DNA of 64,000 nt, from positions 62,001-126,000 of IMG/VR virus record IMGVR_UViG_3300009537_002640; one strand, written 5' to 3'. Each line of letters begins with the position of its first letter. Position 1 is the stretch's first letter. Origin of the DNA: a virus. The position numbers and the translations under genes were made by a program. Positions 24,119 to 31,771 of the stretch are shown here, in pieces. The notes under the pieces were generated by a model that had not been told where the DNA came from, made no database searches, and saw nothing but the letters and a program-made list of their open reading frames with translations.

Positions 24119-24322
24119 TTACCTCGGAAGTAAATCCTTTCCCTTTTCATCGCACCTTTTTATGAAGTCCGCCACAGAATCCTTTTCGGTACTATACTTA
24201 TTAAAATACAGTCTTCCCATTCTCTTGCTTAGAAAATTGTATATCCACTGAAGCCTAAACCCCATATCCTTACCTAAGTAACACCTATAAACATAATCTG
24301 TGTCATTTAGTTTTCTTGCCAT
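24119..24322 (-). CDS. small hypothetical protein (67 aa)
   Basis: This unrecognised 67-aa basic protein is rich in aromatic residues. A strong AAGGAGGGG site four bases before the ATG at 24322 makes it real despite a 20-nt overlap with the end of the GT2 gene upstream. Confidence 0.6.
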   Translation of the reverse strand: MARKLNDTDYVYRCYLGKDMGFRLQWIYNFLSKRMGRLYFNKYSTEKDSVADFIKRCDEKGKDLLPR

Positions 24323-25106
24323 CTTGCCCCTCCTTTTTCAGAATAGGAGCGGTGATAACATCATCAAAGTGCTGTGTTACTATCTTAGGCTCTTTGTATG
24401 GTATGTACACTTTATTAGTTCTCTTGTACTTAAGCTCGTTATCTCCTACCTTCTGATATGCCTTTGATTTTGCTGAGTGACTAAACCTCTTTAGTGCCTC
24501 GTATGCCTTGTTCGATCTTGGGTCTATGTGTTTACCCATTGGCTCTATATACATACTTCTTAGTCTCAATCTCTTGATGCGGATGTACATATCACAATCT
24601 TCGCCGCCATATACAAAGTCTGGAGAATAAAATCCTACTTGGTCAAATACATCGCGGCGCATAAATAAGCAGCCACCGCCAAGATTACCAGACTTAATCT
24701 GCATCTTAACGCCATCTACTTCTTTAACAGGATAGCGTTTGCTCTCAACATTAATGCCAGTTATGCCCAGCCTCTCAATCTTAGTGCAAGCTTCAATTAG
24801 CTTTACGTCGTATTCGTCAGGAACCAAAATGTCATCGTCTATGGTCATCAAGTAATCGCCAGTAGCTTCTTTCAACCCGCTGTTCCTTCCACCAGCCACT
24901 CCGAAGTTACTTTTGTTGAACACCTTAATAACACGCTTTGTATTAGCATTGCCTGTTACGGTTTCTAGATATTCACGAGTACCATCTATGGAGCCATTAT
25001 CAACCAAGATAAGCTCATGTGGCACAGTGGTTTTCAGCTTTAGATGGTGAATTGTCTTCTTGCTCAACTCCCTTCTATTGTAATTGAGAACGATAATTGA
25101 CAGCAT
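24303..25106 (-). CDS. GT2 glycosyltransferase (paralogue of the gene at 26.6-27.4 kb)
   Basis: The 267-aa GT-A enzyme has SIIVLNYNR, LILVDNGSIDGT, GVAGGRNSGL and TIDDDILVPDE, with DDD as the metal site (about 93-95). GNLGGGCLFMRRDVF and GGEDCDMYIRIK (Glu-Asp catalytic region) follow, then a basic tail of about 60 residues. It aligns along nearly its full length with the GT2 gene at 26.6 kb, indicating a tandem duplication. It may act on a related sugar linkage in the same glycan. Confidence 0.85.
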   Translation of the reverse strand: MLSIIVLNYNRRELSKKTIHHLKLKTTVPHELILVDNGSIDGTREYLETVTGNANTKRVIKVFNKSNFGVAGGRNSGLKEATGDYLMTIDDDILVPDEYDVKLIEACTKIERLGITGINVESKRYPVKEVDGVKMQIKSGNLGGGCLFMRRDVFDQVGFYSPDFVYGGEDCDMYIRIKRLRLRSMYIEPMGKHIDPRSNKAYEALKRFSHSAKSKAYQKVGDNELKYKRTNKVYIPYKEPKIVTQHFDDVITAPILKKEGQDGKKTK

Positions 25107-25110
25107 AACA

Positions 25111-25878
25111 TTATACGAGACCCGCTTGGGTAAACAACCTCCGAAATTCTTTCTGCATGTCTTGCCAGTCTTTCGTTTGTTGTGGACTGTGTTGACGCTC
25201 TACCTGTGTATCATGCTGTCTCCAGTGATATAGAACTTTGTCTATTTTCACAACTGGATATTTCATTAGCATTCGTCCAGCAATATTGTAGTCTGTAGAG
25301 TATTGATAGTTGGTATTGAAGCCACCTATATCTCTTAAGCAGCTAATTCTAAATGCCCTAAGGTGCCCTATAGGATTAGCTTTCAAGAATATCTTGCGTA
25401 GAACCTTTTGTCCTTCGGGTGTAAATTGATTGGGAACCATCTTTGCTTTAGGGTGATTCTTGTGTTTTACGCCGCCTGTTTTGTTGACGATATTAAAGCC
25501 GGAATATGTTTGCCCTACCTCTGGGTGTTCGGTAAACATCTTTAATACTTCTTCCAAGGCATTGGCTGCTAACATATCATCGCTATCAAGCACTACCATT
25601 ACTTCAGCTTCGGGAAAGTTTTGAGGTATCCATTCATCCAGAACATAGTTGTATGCTTTCTGTTGCCCGAGATTTTCACTCTTACGAACAAAGTGCATAT
25701 GGTCAAATTTTTTCTCATATGTCTCAGCAATCTTATCTGCCCCGTCCGTGCTTGCATTATCTAACACTAGGTGCACCCACTTATCCTTGGGGAGCGTTTG
25801 TGCCAAGGCTGACTGCAAGGCCGCTGGTAATAGATGCTTTCGGTTGTGTACCAATGTCACCAATACAATATCTGTCAT
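25111..25878 (-). CDS. GT2 glycosyltransferase
   Basis: The 255-aa protein has the classical GT2 order: VLVTLVHNRKHLLPAALQSAL, LVLDNASTDGA, MVVLDSDDML with the SDD metal motif near 93-97, and FRISCLRDIGGF. The end is helical. It is not closely related to the duplicated pair that flanks it. A 58-nt gap containing a stem-loop separates it from the small membrane-protein gene upstream. Confidence 0.85.
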   Translation of the reverse strand: MTDIVLVTLVHNRKHLLPAALQSALAQTLPKDKWVHLVLDNASTDGADKIAETYEKKFDHMHFVRKSENLGQQKAYNYVLDEWIPQNFPEAEVMVVLDSDDMLAANALEEVLKMFTEHPEVGQTYSGFNIVNKTGGVKHKNHPKAKMVPNQFTPEGQKVLRKIFLKANPIGHLRAFRISCLRDIGGFNTNYQYSTDYNIAGRMLMKYPVVKIDKVLYHWRQHDTQVERQHSPQQTKDWQDMQKEFRRLFTQAGLV

Positions 25879-25899
25879 TTCTTCTCCTCAAAACTAAAT

Positions 25900-25928
25900 G
25901 GGTGCGCCTCTGTAAAGAGAACGCACCC
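25900..25928 (-). terminator. two-tier stem-loop between membrane-protein and GT2 genes
   Basis: GGGTGCG (25900-25906) pairs perfectly with CGCACCC (25922-25928), enclosing a second stem CTCT/AGAG with a GTAA loop. On the transcribed strand the following bases are ATTTAGTTTT, a broken T-run, so it would be at best a weak or partial terminator. It could instead stabilise an mRNA end or modulate the next ribosome site (GAGGAG) just downstream. Confidence 0.5.
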
Positions 25929-25936
25929 GCACTATA

Positions 25937-26125
25937 TTAGTCTTTCAATTTCTTAGCAACAAGGACATAAGCCAAGCCAGCTGCACAGCCAGCTAGAACT
26001 GCCCAACGATCTCCAACTAGGAAACCGCCACCACAGCCACCAGCTGCAACAACCACTGCCTCATTTAGGTTGTTCTTAACCAGCTTATAGCCTGCCTTCA
26101 AATAGCCTTTTAGTTTATCCAACAT
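25937..26125 (-). CDS. small Gly-rich membrane protein (62 aa), holin-like size
   Basis: The 62-aa protein has an amphipathic Lys-rich start (about 1-20), then two hydrophobic Gly/Ala-rich stretches (VVVAAGGCGGGFLV and VLAGCAAGLAYVLVA, about 25-56) and ends KKLKD. It carries the best ribosome site in the area (AAGGAGGT, six bases from the ATG) and is followed by a strong hairpin, suggesting high expression. Size and topology would allow a holin, antiholin or membrane-associated factor. No lysis gene is adjacent, so this is undecided. Confidence 0.5.
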   Translation of the reverse strand: MLDKLKGYLKAGYKLVKNNLNEAVVVAAGGCGGGFLVGDRWAVLAGCAAGLAYVLVAKKLKD

Positions 26126-26136
26126 GTTAGACCTCC

Positions 26137-26571
26137 TTAGATTTTAGCTAATCTAATAATCATTAGCTCTTCCCTAAGCTCTTGCGCTTTTTTGTTGGCC
26201 GCGCTAGCTTCTTGCTTACGGCCCAACACTTTACACGTTCCAGCATAGTGATGCCAGAAACGAAAGGAATCTATAGTACGGAATTGAATCTTATCCCATC
26301 CATGATTTTCGAACATTTTCTTAAACCATTCGGGTGGTTCATTGCCTATCCTAGACTCTTTTTTCCAATTGATTAGCTCAGTTACAATAATATAAAGCAT
26401 TATTCCTGAGACTGCAAAAACACCCGGCACAGTAAATAGAGATGGGATTACTTTGTTTTCGTCTGGTCGCTCGTTAAAGAGCAACATAGACCACGCTGCT
26501 ATCGGAACTTGCCACCATCTCCATATGCGTCGAGGCAGGCTAATCACCGGCTCTGCCTTTTTTATCGACAT
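26137..26571 (-). CDS. predicted single-pass membrane protein (144 aa)
   Basis: The protein begins with a basic, Trp-rich segment, has a hydrophobic stretch about 45-66 (FTVPGVFAVSGIMLYIIVTEL) and then a soluble helical C-terminal part ending ELMIIRLAKI. It lies directly beside the 62-aa membrane protein, and the two may form a functional pair at the inner membrane. The function is unrecognised. Confidence 0.5.
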   Translation of the reverse strand: MSIKKAEPVISLPRRIWRWWQVPIAAWSMLLFNERPDENKVIPSLFTVPGVFAVSGIMLYIIVTELINWKKESRIGNEPPEWFKKMFENHGWDKIQFRTIDSFRFWHHYAGTCKVLGRKQEASAANKKAQELREELMIIRLAKI

Positions 26572-26573
26572 TC

Positions 26574-27368
26574 TTATTCCTTTCTACCATCCAATATAAG
26601 GCCAGTGTCAAACTTAATCACACCCTCGGGGTCTTTATCGGGGTCATATGGAATATAGGGAACGTATACATTGCCCGTCTTTGCTATCATTGCTCGAAAT
26701 TGAGCAAGGCCAGATAATTCCTTAGAGCCCTTCTTGTGAACTTTATTCTTAGCCACTCGATATTCTTTGTCCTTATCTACGTCCAAATGGATTCCCTTTG
26801 GCTCAATATAGGCTCCCATTAGTCCAAGATGCCTTAGACGCCAATACATTGCCGCATCTTCATGACCATATTGACCAAAGGTATTATAGTAGCCCACACG
26901 TTTGAACACTCTCTTTGGCAAGCATAAACAAGCGCCGCCGAGATTTCCGTTCTTGGGTCTAACTCGAACACCATTTATTTCTTGAACAGGAAACTTGAAA
27001 GGCTCTACATTAACACCTGTAATTCCTAATGCGGGAATCTTATCGCACGCATCTGCCATCAATATATCCCACTTATCTGGCACCAACACATCGTCATCAA
27101 TGGTTACAAGATAATCGCCCTGAGCATGAACCAGCCCAGAGTTCCTACCGCCAGCAACACCAAGGTTCTTATCATTAAATACGTAAGTAACTTTTTCGGC
27201 ATTAGTCTTAACCTCTTTAAGATATTCTCTAGTGCCATCAGCAGAGCCATTGTCCACAAATATGAATTCATGTGGTATGGTAGTTTTCTTAATTAGACAC
27301 TCTATAGTTTGTTTCGAATAATGGCACCTATTCCAATTAAGTACCACTATCGACATTAACTTGGTCAT
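26574..27368 (-). CDS. GT2 glycosyltransferase (paralogue of the gene at 24.3-25.1 kb)
   Basis: The 264-aa enzyme has MSIVVLNWNR, IFVDNGSADGT, GVAGGRNSGL, TIDDDVLVPD and GNLGGACLCL, nearly colinear with the paralogue two genes downstream. The start is ATG at 27368, because GGAGG stands six bases upstream; the frame can be extended eleven codons to a TTG without support. A C-terminal extension (about 60 aa) differs from the paralogue, so acceptor choice has probably diverged. It overlaps the 74-aa gene by 32 nt. Confidence 0.85.
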   Translation of the reverse strand: MTKLMSIVVLNWNRCHYSKQTIECLIKKTTIPHEFIFVDNGSADGTREYLKEVKTNAEKVTYVFNDKNLGVAGGRNSGLVHAQGDYLVTIDDDVLVPDKWDILMADACDKIPALGITGVNVEPFKFPVQEINGVRVRPKNGNLGGACLCLPKRVFKRVGYYNTFGQYGHEDAAMYWRLRHLGLMGAYIEPKGIHLDVDKDKEYRVAKNKVHKKGSKELSGLAQFRAMIAKTGNVYVPYIPYDPDKDPEGVIKFDTGLILDGRKE

Positions 27369-27561
27369 GTACTTCCTCCGTGTCTTCTGTTCTAATGTCA
27401 AGATTGCCCATCACAAAGTTACTTGTAATCAACAAGTACTTGGCTCGCGGATACACAACACCAGACAAAGTTATATTCGTTATGACAGCTAAGTCTTCTC
27501 CTGAAAGCAGCTTTATCAGCTTAACCCTCAAGCTATACAGAAACTTCTGCCATTTGCTCAT
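27337..27561 (-). CDS. small hypothetical protein (74 aa)
   Basis: This 74-aa protein is unrecognised. An N-terminal basic helix is followed by beta-rich hydrophobic residues and an acidic tail (TEDTEEVHDQVNVD). It overlaps the double-GT gene upstream by 4 nt (ATGA), which supports translation. Confidence 0.5.
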   Translation of the reverse strand: MSKWQKFLYSLRVKLIKLLSGEDLAVITNITLSGVVYPRAKYLLITSNFVMGNLDIRTEDTEEVHDQVNVDSGT

Positions 27562-29693
27562 TTCTTTCTAAACCTCACAAAGGTTCTAACAGAGCGTCGT
27601 CTCACAACCGAGGTGGGCGTTCTAATGTGTGAAAACTTCGGACGCCATTTCCTTGCAAGATTATTCAATAGCCGCATAAACTCTTTCTTCCCTGAAACCA
27701 AACTTCCAGACCTAGAGTCATGAACAAGCGGACACAGAATACCATAGTTCTTAAATCCATTGCTTAGAGCATTAAGGCAAATATCTGGCCCATAGAAATG
27801 GAAACCGTCAAAGTTTCTTTCGTCAAACCTTAATCCGCTGCTCTTACGAATAATCATGCAGTGCTCGTCAACGGTCTGTACTGGGAAAACCTTTGCACGT
27901 TTTGTCGCCTGCCATTGCAAAGAACCCTTAATACTATGCACCACGCCTGCAGTATCATCTCGCTTTGTTATACCAGCTGTTCCTAATACGCCCCACTTCT
28001 TTCTGTCTGGTAAAGCTTCTATTTCCTCTATACGGTCGAATAGCATATCCACCCAACCCTCATAGAAAAGCACGTCCTGGTGACAGAGAACAACCACATC
28101 TGCTTTTGCCTTCTCTATTCCTATATTCAGTGCTTGAGCTGCTGAATAAGGATTGCCGAAGTTCATGACTGGAATGACTTCATAGTTCCGCTGGGTGTCG
28201 TTCTTAAACAGAGAGCCAACTATGTAATTTCTGTATTGCGATAGGTTGTTCACGCAAGTCACAAAAGACACCTTGACTGGGTACATTCCCTTGGCCGAAT
28301 TTCGTTGATAGGCACCAAAGTCTTTATCTACCTTTGGCAACCACCTACTCTTAAATGCCTGAATGCCCTTTTGTTGTTTTTCTCCAGCAGTCTTATGCTT
28401 ACGTTGTGTTACGCTTTCCGCATGAATAACTTCTGCCCTAGAAGCATATAGAACCTTCTTGTTAAGCCTCTCTCTAACCTTAAGGCATAAGTCTACATCT
28501 TCATAGCAGAAATAGTACACGGGGTCAAAGCCCTCTACTGCCCTAAAGTCCTTTTCTCTAATCAACAAACATGCGCCTGTGACCGCCTGGAAAAATCTAT
28601 CTTCCTCAGCAAACCCCTTAGGGAATGAACCAAGCACAGCCTTACCTAAGTTAGCTGGCCCTTGAGGAATAAAGGCGATACCCGCATGCTGTATACGATT
28701 CTCAGAATATAGTAACTTTGCTCCAACTATACCAATCTCGGGGTGCCTATGAATCTTAGACATCATTTCATATAACCAGAATGGCTGAGGCTCCGTGTCA
28801 TCATTTAAGAACAGCAAATATTCGCCTGTAGCAAACTTAGTTAGCTCGTTGTTTATAGATGAGAATGAACCTTCTGTGGTACCTCTCTCTACTAACTTAA
28901 TCCTCGGGTCTTGTAATTGCTTAATGAATTCAGCTGTGCCGTCTGTAGATACACTATCTCCTACTATCCACTCCCAGTTAGGATACCCTGTATTTTTATC
29001 AAGCGCAGCATAGCACTTTTTAATGTTCTCGATACCATCTCTGGTAGGAGTTATGATGCTAACCTTAGGCACATCACTGGGCTTTCTAATGAGCACCTTG
29101 TCAACCATAGTAGTGCTTCGGGATTGCTTGTAGGGTTTAAACTTCATTGTTTGGTCTTCCTTCACCGTAACTATTACCGGAGGCTTCGGCTTGAGCTTAG
29201 CCTTTAGACTTGCACGTTTATTATCCTTAGTTACCTTGCTTTTTGCCTGTGGTATTGTAGGTAACTTAGGCTCACGAGGTATATTGGGCTTTCCGCTTAT
29301 AATCTGATACCTAATCGTATTTATGAAAACATTACCAGTAGCGTCGTTTGGTCTCCATACCCTAAGATACACAGGAAGATTACCAGGAAACTTAGGCACA
29401 GGCACAGATACCGTGTAGTCTTTTGTTTCGCTACCGGTCACAAATACTGATATATGGTCTCCGTCGTAATTCTTTCCTCCGAAAAAATTTACTAACAGTG
29501 CGCCGTTGCCACTATTTTTAGAGGCAGATATCGTAACCTTATAATGCGAGTTTGGAGCTACTCCTACTGGCACCATAATAATAGAATCTTTTCGCGGCAT
29601 TGTTACGCATGTTGCATTGTCTTTTCTTATTGTGCGTATTGCTCTACCACGCCAGCGGTAGCCATTTCCACCAATTACTGTAGGAGCTGCCAT
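27558..29693 (-). CDS. beta-sandwich domain fused to two GT2/GT-A domains
   Basis: The 711-aa protein has three parts. Residues 1-132 look like a jelly-roll/beta-sandwich with alternating strands and no catalytic motif (YKVTISASKNSGNGALLVNF). Residues 135-205 are a Pro/Lys-rich linker. Residues about 209-445 are a GT-A domain (VSIITPTRDG, FLNDDTEP, VTGACLLI, CYEDVDLCLKV), and about 460-690 a second one (VSFVTCVNN, LCHQDVLFYEGWVD, DEHCMIIRK). Double-GT2 proteins exist in O-antigen and S-layer glycan loci (WsaE class), but a sugar-binding-like sandwich at the N terminus is unusual. It may anchor the enzyme to its acceptor (inference). The first GT domain resembles the next gene. Confidence 0.8.
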   Translation of the reverse strand: MAAPTVIGGNGYRWRGRAIRTIRKDNATCVTMPRKDSIIMVPVGVAPNSHYKVTISASKNSGNGALLVNFFGGKNYDGDHISVFVTGSETKDYTVSVPVPKFPGNLPVYLRVWRPNDATGNVFINTIRYQIISGKPNIPREPKLPTIPQAKSKVTKDNKRASLKAKLKPKPPVIVTVKEDQTMKFKPYKQSRSTTMVDKVLIRKPSDVPKVSIITPTRDGIENIKKCYAALDKNTGYPNWEWIVGDSVSTDGTAEFIKQLQDPRIKLVERGTTEGSFSSINNELTKFATGEYLLFLNDDTEPQPFWLYEMMSKIHRHPEIGIVGAKLLYSENRIQHAGIAFIPQGPANLGKAVLGSFPKGFAEEDRFFQAVTGACLLIREKDFRAVEGFDPVYYFCYEDVDLCLKVRERLNKKVLYASRAEVIHAESVTQRKHKTAGEKQQKGIQAFKSRWLPKVDKDFGAYQRNSAKGMYPVKVSFVTCVNNLSQYRNYIVGSLFKNDTQRNYEVIPVMNFGNPYSAAQALNIGIEKAKADVVVLCHQDVLFYEGWVDMLFDRIEEIEALPDRKKWGVLGTAGITKRDDTAGVVHSIKGSLQWQATKRAKVFPVQTVDEHCMIIRKSSGLRFDERNFDGFHFYGPDICLNALSNGFKNYGILCPLVHDSRSGSLVSGKKEFMRLLNNLARKWRPKFSHIRTPTSVVRRRSVRTFVRFRKK

Positions 29694-29710
29694 TGCATCT
29701 CACCCTCCTG

Positions 29711-30562
29711 TTATTCGTCATCTTGTGTAACTATAGGTTGCTTGTTCTTGTAAACCATATAGTTAGGGTTCTGCAAATACAACTGGTGGTCATTAAATAT
29801 CTTTCCGCTCCATTTCTCTCGAAACAACTTCATATTTGTCTTAAGATGTGGGTGCTGTTTAAATGTCCCTGACACACCTTCGTGATGTATAAGTTGAGCT
29901 GCTGCACAATATACAGAGCTTTTTTTCAACTCATGCCTCAGTCTCAAGCAGTAATCTATATCTTCATATCCGTAAATATATCCTTCATCAAACCCGCCTA
30001 AAGTCTCAAAGTCTTCTCTGCGAACTAAAAGACATGCGCCTGTCACTGCTTGATAATATCTACTTGATGCCATAAATTGTGTTGGCGGTTGTTTGTAGTA
30101 AATATGATAAGGTAATCCGTTGGTTCTCTCATCAAACATTACTCCGCAATGCTGCACTTGTTTCTTATTTGGGTACAACAATAACGCTCCAACCGCCCCC
30201 ACTTTTGGGTCAGTATCAAGCACCGTGGTCATTCCAACCAACCATGACTCGTTAACTGGCTCTATGTCGTCATTCATGAACAGTATATATTCAGAGTCGC
30301 CTTCGGCTGCAGCTTCATTATTGTTAGATGAAAACGAGCCATCATTACTGTCATTGTAAATAGGTTCTATACGATCGTTAAACAAAATGTCATCTATATA
30401 CATGGCGTCATGTATAGCCTGCTTAACTTCATCGTTAGGGTCATTAGCCCATATGTACCATCTGTAATCCACAAACTTAGTGCGCTCTGTAATAGTCTCT
30501 AAGCATATCTTGAACTTATCTACACTTCGATATGTGGTAGTAACAATATCAACCTTAGCCAT
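29711..30562 (-). CDS. GT2 glycosyltransferase (rhamnosyltransferase-like)
   Basis: The 283-aa GT-A protein begins VDIVTTTYRSVDKF and has NDGSFSSNNNEAA, ILFMNDDIEP (metal motif), VQHCGV, VTGACLLVRREDF and YGYEDIDYCLRLRH. These also occur in order in the first GT-A domain of the 711-aa protein, so the two share recent ancestry. Family members transfer rhamnose or related deoxysugars, but the donor cannot be assigned here. It is soluble. Confidence 0.85.
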   Translation of the reverse strand: MAKVDIVTTTYRSVDKFKICLETITERTKFVDYRWYIWANDPNDEVKQAIHDAMYIDDILFNDRIEPIYNDSNDGSFSSNNNEAAAEGDSEYILFMNDDIEPVNESWLVGMTTVLDTDPKVGAVGALLLYPNKKQVQHCGVMFDERTNGLPYHIYYKQPPTQFMASSRYYQAVTGACLLVRREDFETLGGFDEGYIYGYEDIDYCLRLRHELKKSSVYCAAAQLIHHEGVSGTFKQHPHLKTNMKLFREKWSGKIFNDHQLYLQNPNYMVYKNKQPIVTQDDE

Positions 30563-30569
30563 ACTAACC

Positions 30570-30830
30570 TCAACGATCCCACATCCAATGCTTGGTAATA
30601 GGACTCCATCTCAATTTCTTATCATTCACAAGAGAGTGGAAATGTCCTTCAATAATTCTATACAGCTTATGAGTACATCTTTCCCTCTTGTCCATTGTTT
30701 GCACTTTCGCCTGCAACTTATGAGCTATGTCTTCTTGCAAATCATATGGCAAACTATCTTCGAATGTCACCGTAACATCTCCGTTAGTTCCCCAATCTTC
30801 ATCTATAGTAAACTTAGGAATCACTTGCAT
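30570..30830 (-). CDS. small hypothetical protein (86 aa)
   Basis: I chose ATG 30830 with an AAGGA site; the open frame extends further upstream only into the GT2 gene. The 86-aa product is helical and basic after an acidic first 20 residues. It is unrecognised and sits between two GT2 genes. Confidence 0.55.
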   Translation of the reverse strand: MQVIPKFTIDEDWGTNGDVTVTFEDSLPYDLQEDIAHKLQAKVQTMDKRERCTHKLYRIIEGHFHSLVNDKKLRWSPITKHWMWDR

Positions 30831-30831
30831 G

Positions 30832-31506
30832 TCATCCTTCCTTTCTGATAATGTCGAGAAAAATCTCCCTTTTTTTATTATATTCTTCAGCCAAGTTAAA
30901 ACCCTCAGCTTTGAATGTCGTGTGGTAAAGGTGCTGGACGTTCGTGCCTTCCGTAATTCCCAGCTTGAACCCGGCCCCCTTTGCCCTATGCGAAAATAAA
31001 ACATCCTCAAAAAACCCACGCCCAAAATTTTCTGGCATGAGACCTACTTTATCAAACACCTCGCGTTTAACTAACAGACACCAGCCTACCAGATATGAAA
31101 ATCTTTCTGCCCGCGTCTTTGCTTCGCCAGGTTGATAATTCCAATTGCTATCCATTCGTCCGCCAGCAGGAGCAGTCATATCGAATTCATCCATAGACTG
31201 AACCATAGTGCTAAGCCACTTGGGATTTGGTAATCGGATATCATTGTTGAGTAAGCATATGAGATTATGCTGCGCCTCTCTTATACCCCGATTGACTGTC
31301 TTTGCGAAACCTAAATTTTTCTCATTCGTAAGTACCTTGACTTGTGGGAACAATTTAGGTATAGCTTTTGATATGGGTTCCTTAGAGCCGTCGTCTACAA
31401 CAATAATCTCAGTCTCTACACCGTATGTCTTAACCAAATCTCTTAAGCAATCTATCGTTACTTTCATCTGGTTGTATACTGGAATAACTATACTAACCTT
31501 CTTCAT
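30832..31506 (-). CDS. GT2 glycosyltransferase
   Basis: The 224-aa GT-A protein starts VSIVIPVYNQMKVTIDCL. IIVVDDGSKEP and GFAKTVNRGIREA follow, then LLNNDI with the NND metal motif (about 88-91), and GWCLLVKREVFDKVG leading to FFEDVLFSHRAK. Short and soluble, it is a core GT2 domain without extra parts. It is one of several inverting-type enzymes of the island. Confidence 0.85.
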   Translation of the reverse strand: MKKVSIVIPVYNQMKVTIDCLRDLVKTYGVETEIIVVDDGSKEPISKAIPKLFPQVKVLTNEKNLGFAKTVNRGIREAQHNLICLLNNDIRLPNPKWLSTMVQSMDEFDMTAPAGGRMDSNWNYQPGEAKTRAERFSYLVGWCLLVKREVFDKVGLMPENFGRGFFEDVLFSHRAKGAGFKLGITEGTNVQHLYHTTFKAEGFNLAEEYNKKREIFLDIIRKEG

Positions 31507-31507
31507 C

Positions 31508-31771
31508 TTACCAGCTCCCGTTGCTAAAATAGTCTAGAAAAATACCCATTCCTTCTGCTTGAGTTAAAGCTCTATCTGTCGTTGCCCAACCCGGTGACAG
31601 TTTATAGTCGCCTATAGGGGTGCCATACTTAAGATGACCTATATAAAACGACCTTGTTATCTGTTCCATTATCATCTCAAAGGTTATACCAAATGGCATA
31701 CGACCTTCTATGTGTTTAGAAAACTCATCATACATTTGGTCAGCGCGGGAGTTTGTAAGTTCCTGGCTCAT
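31508..31771 (-). CDS. small hypothetical protein (87 aa)
   Basis: This unrecognised protein is predominantly helical. It overlaps the GT4 gene by 32 nt. The start at 31771 has a GGAAGG site about 10 nt upstream; an ATG 12 codons later has no ribosome site. The position in the operon is the main support. Confidence 0.45.
   Translation of the reverse strand: MSQELTNSRADQMYDEFSKHIEGRMPFGITFEMIMEQITRSFYIGHLKYGTPIGDYKLSPGWATTDRALTQAEGMGIFLDYFSNGSW

Noticed and set aside
30831-31025. N-terminal extension of the 86-aa protein by 65 residues
   Set aside because: It overlaps the conserved C-terminal part of the GT2 gene; the internal ATG has its own ribosome site.
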